Assembly (NCBI GenBank): GCA_023053575.1
Contig: JAKZAP010000013.1
Span: forward strand, 20,773,716-20,837,715
Length of the DNA stretch: 64,000 nt
Direction: 5' to 3'
Source: Branchinecta lynchi
Taxonomy: Eukaryota > Arthropoda > Branchiopoda > Anostraca > Branchinectidae
This document shows, piece by piece, positions 51,542 through 62,549 of this stretch. The first letter of the stretch is position 1. Every line of letters begins with the position of its first letter. The position numbers were made by a program, and so were the translations under genes. Under the pieces are notes generated by a model. The model was not told the origin of the DNA. It saw nothing but the letters and a program-made list of their open reading frames with translations, and did not search any database.

Positions 51542-52283
51542 CATGAAAAGTATAAAGTGTGAAAAATTGCCGCGTGTAAAAAAAAGGTTCACTGAAGAGT
51601 ATTTGACCGACCCAAGCGGATACGTAGTCTCAGTCTTATTCTAGCGATATTTCGGTCCTTTCCGCAACGGTCCTCTTCAGGCTCAAGCCAGAAAAACGAA
51701 CGTCTAATCACACGTGTGATTCGGAGTAATGTAAGGTTTGAAGCCAAGCTGACCATTCATTACGAAAGAAATAGAAAACCGTGATTGATGTTTGAGTTCT
51801 GTGAAAGTATCTGACAGTGATAAAAAACCTGGATTGTGTAAATGCGGGGTGAAAGCTTTTGCGCTTTCACAGGGAATAATTGTAACAATAGTGGGTAAAT
51901 TGTAAATTAATTGTAAAATAATCACAGATTTGTACATATACACTTTTAACACGCACATTTTAATATTATTTATTTAATTTGCATTTGTATGTCGTTCAAT
52001 CCGCATCGTTCTTCTGGTTTTTAGTTACATGTCGTTTTATGGTTTGTTGGTTCCGCATCGTTTTCCTGTTGGTATTGTGTTGGATCTTATGATTTAGATC
52101 CACCCCAATCGGCGGTGCCAAGATTTCTAAATTCCTCCCATAGGCAGAAAGAATCATCTGGGAATAATCAGCAATGTCATATTTATGAATTTTATAAAAC
52201 ATCTTCTAAATAGTTAATCGAATAGTTAATTTAGGTTAACTAAAAAAAATAAAATAGACTTTTTTTTATTTTACTTACTAGTA

Positions 52284-52621
52284 GCGTTTTTGCAGATACC
52301 ATGGTACCTGATACTACGGTCTAAAGTCGTTGGAATTATCGTGGTACCCGATACCACGGCCAAAAGGCGTTTTGCACTTATCGTGGTATCTGAAAAAGTC
52401 ATCTCACTTTCATCAGTTTTTGTCAAATTGGTGGAAAGAAGTTTGGCACTTAGTGATGTGACTGAATATCAGTTTTTCTTTGGGATGACTTCGAAAAGCG
52501 CAATTTCGGCAATTGTCGTTTTTGCAGCGCAACCGTATATCTGATACCACAGTAACTGCAAAAACGACTAATTGCAGATTCAGTTACTGTGGTACCAGAT
52601 ACCATGGTATCTGCAAAACGC
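52284..52621. repeat. Family C MITE, 338 bp, with palindromic ends
   Basis: Ends are inverted: GCGTTTTTGCAGATACC on the left and GGTATCTGCAAAACGC on the right. Repeated palindromes of the type GTGGTATCTGATACCAC lie inside. Related copies are at 56040-56350 and 62245-62530. Confidence 0.7.
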
Positions 52622-52655
52622 AACTACTTCCTTGATCGAATTGACCCGCTATTGG

Positions 52656-53134
52656 CCATATTCCTGTTTAGCGCTTCCAAGCGGACTAGTTTCTGTTAAT
52701 CCCCCTATGCCTCACCATCAGCACTTGGATCAGACATGGTAAAATAGACCTACAGGTTAGCGAGTGGAAAACCTGTCATCTGTGTCCCAGGTAATGGAGA
52801 TCTTGCATGTGTTTCAGCCGCAGAAAGTGTAAGTGACCCACTACCCTATGGATCCGACTCTTTACAACGTCTACACAAGTGTTGGATATGAGCCTCAAAA
52901 ACTCAAACACTTGTGTAGACATAGTAAAAAGTCTAATCGCATAGGGGAATGGGTCACTTTCACTTTCTGCTGCTGAAATATATGCAAAACCTCCATTACC
53001 TGGGACACGGATGACAGGTTTTCCGCTCACTAACCTGTGGATCTACTTTACCATGTCTGATCCAAGTGTTGATGGTGAGGCATAGGGGGATTAACAGAAA
53101 CTATCCCGCTTGGAAGCGCTGAACAGGAATATGG
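52656..53134. repeat. ~480-bp foldback with ~230-bp arms
   Basis: CCATATTCCTGTTTAGCGC at the left end matches the reverse complement of the right end, and pairing continues inward through GCCTCACCATCA, ACCTGTCATC and GTCTACACAAGTGTT to a ~25-nt centre near 52890, with scattered mismatches. A transcript across it would fold into a long hairpin. Confidence 0.8.
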
Positions 53135-53461
53135 CGAACTGAAGACAGGAAAGTTTGATTCTCGACTGGAAGGTGACCCGCAACGAAGGTCCATGATGGC
53201 ATATGAACTTGAACGAACTAAAGGAAAAGCATGGAGGCCACTGGTCATGAAGCTTGTTTCGGTGATGAAAATTACGTGGAAGAAAAATCCTACAACATAG
53301 GTATTTCGACGGCTTCGCAATGAGGAACTAATATATTTCTGAAAGGGCAATTTTTCAGTGATCGAGTAGCCGAACATAAGAAACAAGAACAGATGTTTCG
53401 ATGGGATCCCCGAAGTTAGAGAAAACTGGGTCTGACAGATTTTCGGAATCCGTAGGCTTGC

Positions 53462-53820
53462 AATGAATGAATGATTTAATTGCACATTAAAGCCATCGAG
53501 CCATCATGCAACAAAACAGAACAAAAAGTGAACAATCTTACATGCGTATATACACACTAACACACTCTTAATATTTTTATTTAACTGAATACTTTACTAA
53601 CACTAAAATTTTAACACAACTCCCCCATCAAAAGACCTCTTTCCGGTGTTTAAAAGCTAACTTAAGAAACTTTCCAACATTTCTTATTTCTTTATAATCT
53701 TTACTTCCCATCACTTTAATAATCCATTTCTTATCAGTTACCCCCACCCCGAAAATCTTCTCCCTTAGTCCCGGTACATCTCTATAATCACACAAAAGGT
53801 GGCATGTAAACATGCAGACC
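53462..53820 (-). pseudogene. 3' end of a second LINE type, minus strand
   Basis: A 61-codon minus-strand frame (H-L-L-C-D-Y-R ... K-F-L-K-L-A-F-K-H-R) resembles the extreme C-terminus of LINE ORF2 proteins, where a H-x-L-x-x-C-x-x-Y pattern precedes a K-F-L-x-x-A stretch. It is followed by 3' UTR and an ATTC-repeat tail (ending at ~53462). A 5'-truncated insertion. Confidence 0.5.
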
Positions 53821-54234
53821 CCTTATCGAGATCTATTAGATAATACTTTTCACCAAAAAGTATATCTGATAATTAGGTTGATTCGCAAACTTACGCCGAC
53901 ATTCTAACCAGACTGTCCATCCAAAGCAAGAATAAAGAGTTTCCCGACTCATCATGTCTGTTTCTGGTTCAACAACCTTCCACCATGTTTTTACTAGTGA
54001 CTTTTTATGTCACCGTATTTCTAAACTCTCCTTTTCGCCAAACATGGCAAAAAGACCGATCCGTTGAGAAAACTAAGCACCAATGTGGATTCAGCATGCC
54101 TCTAATAAACCTGAGAATTAAAGTTCAGCTCAACCAAATTTCCGTTTTTTGCCAGATTGCGGCCTAAACCAGGGAGAAAATAAACTTCAGATAAGAATTC
54201 AGCATGTATTTTTACCCCGGTATCGCACCTTTAA

Positions 54235-54674
54235 AGGACACCTGAACAATGAAACCATACTTGAACACACCATGGAGAATGCATTTACAGACATGGCCCC
54301 GGAGAGCATTCTTCTTCTGAGCGTGACGTATTCAAAATAGGGATGTTCGTTTCTGGAGGTTTGCACATGTAGACTCCAAGACAAAAAGCGCAATTCGTTC
54401 AAATCTTGTACAGCGCTGGCCGGATCGTATTGGAATTTCTTCTAGATATACGTTTGGGCTTAACTGGTTAAAAAATGTTCCAGAAGAAGGGTTGATTGGA
54501 GACATTTGTTCATTTCTAAAGTTGTTCGGTACTGAAACAAGGACAGATGCAAAATGGAGCAAAAATCATAGCTTGGAAACGCTATTTCGTATTTGGATCG
54601 GGTTTTCTACAGGCAATGTCAACGGGAGTCATACAGATAGGGATGATACTTAGTACTCTTCATCCAGGTGTCCT
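54235..54674. repeat. TTAA-flanked MITE, 440 bp
   Basis: Terminal inverted repeats AGGACACCTG / CAGGTGTCCT are flanked by TTAA on both sides (54231-54234 and 54675-54678). It interrupts a family A unit exactly where intact units read TAATCAAC. A TTAA duplication is typical of piggyBac-mobilised elements; no transposase inside. Confidence 0.75.
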
Positions 54675-55285
54675 TTAATCAACCACAGATTTTTTTGATT
54701 TTTTTTTTACCTAATTTCTGGTTTAAGCCGAATTGCAGGTGAACTACTTCTCCGGCAAAAATATAAAGTTCAAAAAAGAGTTCAGCTTCCCTTCTTACCC
54801 TTCAGTCGGACCTCTAATCAACTTCAGATAAAACTTCGACTTTTCCTAATTTTCCGGCTTGGGCCTGATTCTGGGCGAAGTACTGATCCGCCAAGAAAAT
54901 AAATTTCAGAAACAGAATCACCATGTCTCCTTACCATAATATTGAATCTGTAATTCAAATGAAACTTTTCTTTTTAACAATTTTCCGGTTTCAACCGGAT
55001 TCCGGGCAAACCGTTTGTCCGACGAGAAAATAAACTTCATCTAGGGATTCAGCGTGTCATCTTACCCCTAAATGGACACTTTAGTTTGAACGGCCACCTT
55101 CACTCTAAATATAGAACTACGAAGCCCATCTATAGACTTGACCTGTACTTTGGTCCAAATAATCTCTGCACCAAGTTTGAACAAAATATCTCAACTCCTT
55201 CAAGAGTTACCGTGCTAACAGACGGACGGACAGACAGACAGACGAGTCACAGGTATCCCTCCGCTTACGCTTTGCGCTCCCAAAA

Positions 55286-56034
55286 ACACCTGACAATTTA
55301 TTTTTCATAACGAATTGCTTTTCTGAGTGTCTTAAACCGAGCAAATTTCCAATCCTTTTTATTAAACATTTTACCCAATGTACTACTTTCCTTAGCTTCG
55401 ATAAACTGCTACGCTATTTGGGTCAGTCATCTTATCCGACATGATAACTCCAATGTTGGTTTTGTCAAACGAAACCAACAGTGAAATTTTACTCATGGCG
55501 GCGATAGAACAAATTTGTGTTTCCTTTCATGTCCAGATTTTGATCGTCTTTCATGGTTCTTTCACTCTCACAGTAAGAACATGTATTCACTTTCAGGTAA
55601 ACTGTTTCAATCTCTTTTTGAACAGAAGTCGCTGTAATTTCAAGTCTTGCCCCAGCCTCCTTAGATAAATCTGACCCCACCCTCCCTCTGCGGTTACGTA
55701 TCTGCATCGAGCATGCGGCGTATGGATCTTCACGTTAGACCAGCAGCAATTCATCATGGACAAATTGCAAAAAGTACGAACCGTTAAATTGCTGGCTTTC
55801 AGCGGATTACGGCCAGGAGACATATCCACTGAGAAAACTAAGAAGACATATGGATTCAGTATGTATTCTTACCAGAAATGAAGATCCAAATGACTTCAGA
55901 ATCAACTTGTAGGCTACTTACCAAATTCAGGTGCTTGCCCGGGAAAGTTCAGATTTGGATAGGACACAAAAGGATTTCTTTTAACGTATACATAAATGGA
56001 CAAGTTATTATCCCGATAGACGTCTTAAACTGGA
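55286..56034. other. Unannotated sequence
   Basis: No supported gene, RNA or repeat; scattered short frames only. Confidence 0.4.
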
Positions 56035-56039
56035 AGTAC

Positions 56040-56350
56040 TGGCCAGTTATCGTGGTATCTGGCCAGTTATCGTGGTATCTGACATTCAGACACCAAGGTC
56101 TGGCTGTGGTAACAGATCGTGGTATCTGAAAAACTCATCTCACTTTCATCAATTTTTGTCAGATTGGTGGGAAAGAAGCTTGACACATAGTGATGTGACT
56201 GAATATCAATTTTTCTTTTGGGATGGCTTCGGAAAGCGCAGTCTCGTCAAATGTCGTTTTTGCAGAGCAACCGCGTAACTGCAAAAACGACTAATTGCAG
56301 ATCCAGTTGCCGCGATAACAGATTCCATGGTATCTGCAAAAATGCAACTA
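56040..56350. repeat. Family C MITE copy, left end altered
   Basis: Matches the 52284-52621 element from the TCATCTCACTTTCATCA segment to the right end CCATGGTATCTGCAAAA. The left end is replaced by repeats of AGTTATCGTGGTATCTGG. Confidence 0.65.
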
Positions 56351-56351
56351 A

Positions 56352-57193
56352 TAGCTGCGTTCGTTTTCGTCATTCGGTTCGCCGTTCAAACCGTCGTTTT
56401 ACTTAGTATAACGTCGTTCGTGAACGGCGTTGGACTGCCGAGTTCGGTTGCGAACCGCCTTTTCATTCGTCGTTCCTAAAACAACGAATGGAGGCGGAAA
56501 GTCAGCTTCAACATCTCCGTTCAGTAATTAGATGCTAATTTTCAAAATTATCGGCGAAACAAATTAAACTTGTAAAACTAAGCTTAAAAACAATGGGCCT
56601 GTTATATTAAAATCCATTTTTGTACTTTATTATAGCTGCTGTTGTAAATATTAAGTTAGTTCGACTATTAACGTTTTCGTTCGTGAAGCGNNNNNNNNNN
56701 NNNNNNNNNNNNNNNNNNNNNNNNNNNNNNNNNNNNNNNNNNNNNNNNNNNNNNNNNNNNNNNNNNNNNNNNNNNNNNNNNNNNNNNNNNTTCGTGAAGC
56801 GACGTTTATAGAACGTGCCAAAGAAAACACTAAGAGCGTGTTCCACCCTACTTACCATAGTTACTACGCATGCCGTCACGAATCCGGATTTTTGCCGTCA
56901 AGGCTGGAACCATTTTTCTATTTTCCAGCATGATTTCACGCCAGGGGTGAATCCGACCATCACGTTACAGAGATGCGTAGTTACTACGCTTACTACGCTC
57001 CCGAGCATGGTAAGCAAATAGTAACTAGTAGTTACTATTCCGACAAGGTTGGAACGGTCAGCGTAGTAACTTTTCGTGAGGATGGAACGGAAATAGTAAC
57101 TAATAGTAACTATTGTTAGAAGGTCGGAACACGCTCTAATACGACAAAATTTAAACGACGTTTTTGGCGCAGACAACGAAACGAACGCGGCTA
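56352..57193. repeat. MITE with TIRs, interrupted by an N gap and a nested MITE
   Basis: Terminal inverted repeats TAGCTGCGTTCGTTTTCG (left) and the complement of CGAAACGAACGCGGCTA (right). Inside are a 100-N gap (56691-56790), whose two edges share TTCGTGAAGCG, and a second element at 56833-57137 with its own inverted ends (AGAGCGTGTTCC / GGAACACGCTCT) and TAGTTACTACG-type repeats. Confidence 0.65.
56691..56790. other. Assembly gap, 100 N
   Basis: Exactly 100 N within an inverted-repeat element; the same 11 bases flank both edges. Confidence 0.99.
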
Positions 57194-57880
57194 ATAGCGT
57201 ATATAGAATAAAAGTAAAACTACCATTCTATTTTTTAAAGGGTTGATATTTACTACGCCCGAAAGAAAAGGTTGACCCAATAACCTGTGCACTCGAACTT
57301 CTGCTATTTAACTTTAAAGACAAAAATGTTTAACCGTGTCTGTTGTTACTAGCCAAGCAATATGCAAACAACGTTTAGCAACTTGTCCAATTCAGCGTAA
57401 ATAAAATCTCCAGTGTAGCCGAATTACTTGGCAAACATGCCAGTTTCTCCGGCGCTAAACTCGTGGATAACCTCAAACCAACCTTGTGAAAAAATAACAA
57501 AACTCACCAATTGCCAGAACCGACGATGCAAACTTTTTGCGCTGCCATTTCTTGAACAGAGATTGAGTCCTAGAACAAACTACAATTTTGAACTGAGTGC
57601 CTCCAAAGATCACACGGGAATCGTATTCTTATCTTCAGGGGCAAATTTTGAAGAGAGGACCTTGGCCCTCGGAGAACACAGAAGACAAAAGAGAGGAAAA
57701 ACAAAAAGGCCTAGTTGGCGGAAGTCCAGGGTATGGATTAAAACACTTATAAATAGTACCAAGAATTTAAACTAGCTTGTGGAATGGCCTGTCCGAAAAA
57801 AATGTCATATATAAATACCAGAGGAACTCTAAAGGGGGCTTTGCAACGCGGAAATCCAAGGGTATGGATTAAAACAATTA
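57194..57880. other. Unannotated sequence
   Basis: An open frame of 115 codons (57428-57775) has a basic tail but no domain I recognise and no supporting signals, so I do not call it a gene. Confidence 0.35.
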
Positions 57881-59455
57881 ACAAGAGCTACGAGCTCATA
57901 TGGCACTTGTACGAGTAGGCTGTACAAGAAAGTAGATGGGAACGTCACAAAATACACCGCCATCCAAAAATGCGGTTCGGAAATAGAAATAGGATATTTA
58001 GTTTCACTCATTTCTGAGCAGTTCCGGCATCGTCTCGATTGTCTGTAGCAAATGCACATGACTGTTCAAACTTTCATCCCAATAAATCCATTTGTTTGAT
58101 CCCTAGACGTGCTACACGATTCCGGTACTCACTCTTATTTCCACCTACCGTGGCCGAATCTGGTTCGGAATAAAAAAAAATCGACCACCTAAAGCATCTT
58201 CGTTTATACCATCTATCAAGTTTCACCCGAATCTGAGCATTTCTGGAAAGTTCCGGTACCCCCCCCCCCTCCCACCAACGTTGTCGGAACCGGTTCGGGC
58301 CAATCTCTTAATTCCCTGTTCCTGTCCATCAAGTTTGACTGAAATTGGAGCATAGCCTATCTGCAATTTTCCAGTACCCCCCCCCCCCCCCCTACCTTGG
58401 CCGAATCCGGCCCGGACGCCAAATAACAAATCTAGGCCGCATAACTCGGCACTGTCGAATTGCATCTCATTCGGTCCATCCGTTTGGTTTTTGTGCATGT
58501 CAAAAGTCCCCCACCCTCAATTCCCCTAATCGTGGTCGCATATGGTTCGGGACGCATGTTTTACATGTCGAGGTTATCAATTCGTATCACCCATGAAGTT
58601 TCAGTCGAATCAGACCACTCGTTCGCAATTTATAGAAGTCAATTTCCATATTTCTTTTCTCTTGCTCCCCAAACAAGAGCTACGAGCTCATATGGCACTT
58701 GTACGAGTAGGATGTACAAGAAAGTAGATGAGAACGTCACAAAATACACCCGCCATCCAAAAATGCGGTTCGGAAATAGAAATAGGATATTTAGTTTCAC
58801 TCATTTCTGAGCAGTTCCGGCATCGTCTCGATTGTCTGTAGCAAATGCACATGACTGTTCAAACTTTCATACCAATAAATCCATTTGTTTGATCCCTAGA
58901 CGTGCTACAGGATTTCCGGTACTCACTCTATCTCCACCTACCGTGGCCGAATCTGGTTCGGAATAAAAAAAATCGACCACCTAAAGCATCTTCTTTTATA
59001 CCATCTATCAAGTTTCACTCGAATCTGAGCATTTTTGGAAAGTTCCGGTACCCCCCCCCCTCCCACCAACGATGTCGGAGCCGGTTCGGGCCCAATCTCT
59101 TAATTCCCTGTTCTGTCCATCAAGTTTTACTGAAATTGGAGCATAGCCCATCTGCAAGTTTCCAGTACCCCCCTACCTTGACTAATCCGGCCCAGACGCC
59201 AAATAACAAATGTAGGCCGCATATACTCGGCATTGTCGAATTTGCATCTCATTCGGTCCATCCGTTTGGTTTTTGTGCATGTCAAAAGTCCCCCCACCCC
59301 CAATTCCCCTAATCGTGGTCGCATATGGTTCGAACGCATGTTTTACATGTCGAGGCCATCGATTCATATCACCCATGAAGTTTCACTCGAATCAGACCAC
59401 TCGTTCGAAATTTATAGAAGTCAATTTCCATATTTCTCTTCTCTTGCTCCCCAAA
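57881..59455 (+). repeat. Tandem duplication of ~790 bp
   Basis: 57881-58672 and 58673-59455 are direct repeats (for example ACAAGAGCTACGAGCTCATA at both starts, offset 792 bp), about 95% alike with differing C-run lengths. The sequence includes family B-like phrases. No gene. Confidence 0.8.
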
Positions 59456-62025
59456 AAATGCTCGGATCTAGGAACGGAAGTTTCCGGGGGTATGTTGTGT
59501 CAGGTTCTTAAGTCAAGATAATTCGGGTCGCTAATATGCCTGCAAAGTTTCGTTGTCGTTTTACATCTGGAACTATTCTAACTCACGACTACCGGAATTC
59601 CAGGAAACCCCCTCCAACTCCCCCACAGAGCCCCGAAACCATCTGGCTCCGTCAATTTCATCTAGGCCTAATGCTTGTTCCATCCCTTAAGTTTCGACCC
59701 AATCCCTCTGCTTTTAGAGTTTCTTGAGTTTTCCACCCCCACCCCCCATCCCCATAGGTATCGGACCCAACCCGGACGTGACACCTGAACGTCCGAGGCG
59801 ATAGCTCACCAGACAAGTTTCGTTCAAATCCGATCACCCGTTCAAAAGTTATGCACGCCACTAGATTCCGGACTCCCCCATCCACCCACTCCCCCCACGA
59901 TGGTCGGGTCGGGGAAACGGCTGTTCTCAGTCAATCTGTTCGGATCCCTGACATACCAGCCAAGTTTCATCGCCCTAGGACATCAGGAAGTATGCCGAAC
60001 TCGCGGGATCGCTAGAAATCCGGACCCCCACCCCAACTCCCCCACAGTGCCCTGATCAGGTCGGTTATGTCAATGACGTGTCTAGGACCTGTGCTTATTT
60101 TTCCACCGAGTTTCATCCCGATCCCTCCACTTTAAGCGTTTCTCAAATTTCCGGTTCCCTCCTCCAACTCCCCCAGTGTCATCGGATCCGGCCGGATTTA
60201 AAGTGAGATGTCTGAACACGAGGTCATCCATAAATATCAATTTTCATCAAGATCCGATCACCCGTTCGCAAGCTAAAAATACCTCAAATTTTGGCTTCAC
60301 CCTCCTCCTCCACTCCCCCCCCCCAGATGGTCGAATCGGGGAATTGACGATTTACTATTTAATTTGGTCGGGTCCCAGACATACCTGTAAATTTCCATCG
60401 TCCCAGCACATCAGAAGCACGGAACTCGCGGGATCACTACAAATTCGGACTTCTCCCCCCCCCCCCCAACTCCCCCCAAAGTGAGCGGATCCGTTCCGGT
60501 TATATCAGTCACGTATCTAGGACTTTTGCTTGTACTTTCCACCAGGTTTCATCCGGATCCCTCCGCTCTAAGTGTTTTCCAAGATTTCCGGTTTCCCCCT
60601 CAACTCCCCCCCCCCCCCCCCCCCAGTGTCACGGATCCGGTCTGGATTTAAAATGGAGGGTCTGAGACACGAAGTCCTTCCATATATCAAGTTTCATTAA
60701 GATCCCATCACCCATTCGTAAGCTAAAAATATCTCATTTTTCTATTTTTTCCGGATTCCCCCTCCCTCCACTCCCTCCAGATGGTCGGATCGAGGAAGCG
60801 ACAATTTCTAATTTAATCTGGTCCAGTTCCTGATAGGCCTGCCAAGTTTCATCGTCCTAGCTTATCTGGAAGTTGCCCGAACTAGCAAAACCGGGACCGA
60901 CAGACCGACTGACGGACAGAAATTACAATCGCTATATGGCACTTGAGTAAGCTCAAGTGCCATAAAAATGCTCGGATCTAGGAACGGAAGTTTCCGGGGG
61001 TATGTTGTGTCAGGTTCTTAAGTCAAGATAATTCGGGTCGCTAGTATGCCTGCAAAGTTTCGTTGTCGTTTTACATCTGGAACTATTCTAACTCACGACT
61101 ACCGGAATTCCAGGAAACCCCCTCCAACTCCCCCACAGAGCCCCGAAACCATCTGGCTCCGTCAATTTCATCTAGGCCTAATGCTTGTTCCATCCATTAA
61201 GTTTCGTCCCAATCCCTCTGCTTTTAGAGTTTCTTGAGTTTTCCACCTCCCCCCCCCATCCCCACAGGTATCGGACCCGACCCGGACGTGACACTGAACG
61301 TCCGAGGCGATAGCTCACCAGACAAGTTTCATTCAAATCTGATCACCCGTTCAAAAGTTATGCACGCCACTAGATTCCGGATTCCCCATCCACCCACTCC
61401 CCACGATGGTCGGGTGGGGGAAACGGCTGTTCTCAAGTCAATCTGTTCGGATCCCTGACATACCTGCCAAGTTTCATCGCCCTAGGACATCAGGAAGTAT
61501 GCCGAACTCACGGGATCGCTAGAAATCCGGACCCCCACCCCCAACTCCCCCACAGTGCCCTGATCCGGACCGGTTATGTCAATGACGTGTCTAGGACATG
61601 TGCTTGTTTTTCCACCAAGTTTCATCCCGATCCCTCCACTTTAAGCGTTTCTCAAAATTTCCGGTTCCTTCCTCCGACTCCCTCCAGTGTCATCGGATCC
61701 GGCCCGAATTTAAAGTGAGATGTCTGAGACACGAGGTCATCCAAAATATTAATTTTCATCAAGATCCGATCACCCGTTCGCAAGCTAAAAATACCTCAAA
61801 TTTTGGTTTGAGGTATTTCTACTCCCTCCACTCCCCTCCAGATGGTCGGATCGAGGAAGCGACAATTTCTAATTTAATCTGGTCCAGTTCCTGATATGCC
61901 CTGCCAAGTTTCATCGTCCTAGCTTATCTGGAAGTGCCCGAACTAGTAAAACCGGGACCGACAGACCGACTGACTGACAGAAATTACAATCGCTATATGG
62001 CACTTGAGTAAGCTCAAGTGCCATA
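59456..62025 (+). repeat. Family B units in tandem (~1.51 kb), each ending in a perfect hairpin
   Basis: 59456-60965 and 60966-62025 start with the same AAATGCTCGGATCTAGG and repeat at 1510 bp; the second copy has an internal deletion. Both end with a 13-bp perfect hairpin TATGGCACTTGAG-TAAG-CTCAAGTGCCATA (60935-60964 and 61996-62025), preceded by ACCGACAGACCGACTGAC. This looks like the 3' terminus of the family. Confidence 0.8.
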
Positions 62026-62244
62026 AAAACCATAAAGAGATTTTGAAATTGAATGCGAAACGGTCTGTCCGAAAAAAAAGTCAGAGCTAGACATCGGAGG
62101 GGCACAAACAACCATGGAGCCAAGGAGATAGGATTTGAGCACCCTGAAGCTGTAACCAGGAAGTATTCACCATCATCAACAATGCTGCTCATCAGGATAC
62201 CACATCCTAACTACTTGTGCAGTCTATGGTGATTTATAAGTTCA

Positions 62245-62530
62245 ATAGTTGCCTTTTCGCAGATACCATGGTATCTGATACCAGTCGTTTTTGCAGTTAC
62301 CGTGGTATCTGATACCACGGCAAAAGGCCTTTTTGCAGTTACCGTGGTATCTGATACCACGGCCAAAACGCTTTTTTGCAGTTATCGTGGTATCTGGCCA
62401 GTTATCGTGGTATCGGATTTTCAGACACTCGGTCCGACCGTGGTAACTGGTCGTGGTATCTGAAAAGTCATCTCACTTTCATCGAACTTTGTCAGATTGG
62501 TGAGAAAGAAGTTTAGCGCTTAGTGATGTA
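62245..62530. repeat. Family C MITE copy, right end missing
   Basis: Left end CGCAGATACCATGGTATCTG followed by four or more TTACCGTGGTATCTGATACC-type palindromes, then the shared TCATCTCACTTTCATC segment; cut off at about 62530 by an inverted family B copy. Confidence 0.7.
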
Positions 62531-62549
62531 ACTGGACATTTGTTCTTAA

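Larger units (their letters stand above)
53391..55285 (+). repeat. Diverged family A copy, disrupted by insertions
   Basis: Starts TTTCGATGGGATCCC near 53399, contains weak ~137-bp-type units (CAACTTCAGATAAAAC, TTTCCGG) at 54060-55070 and ends with GGAC/AGAC repeats and CGCTTTGCGCTCCC near 55280. A LINE fragment and a MITE lie inside it. Confidence 0.6.

Noticed and set aside
57428..57775. 115-codon frame as a gene
   Set aside because: No recognised domain, no promoter, splice or poly(A) support; composition like surrounding sequence.
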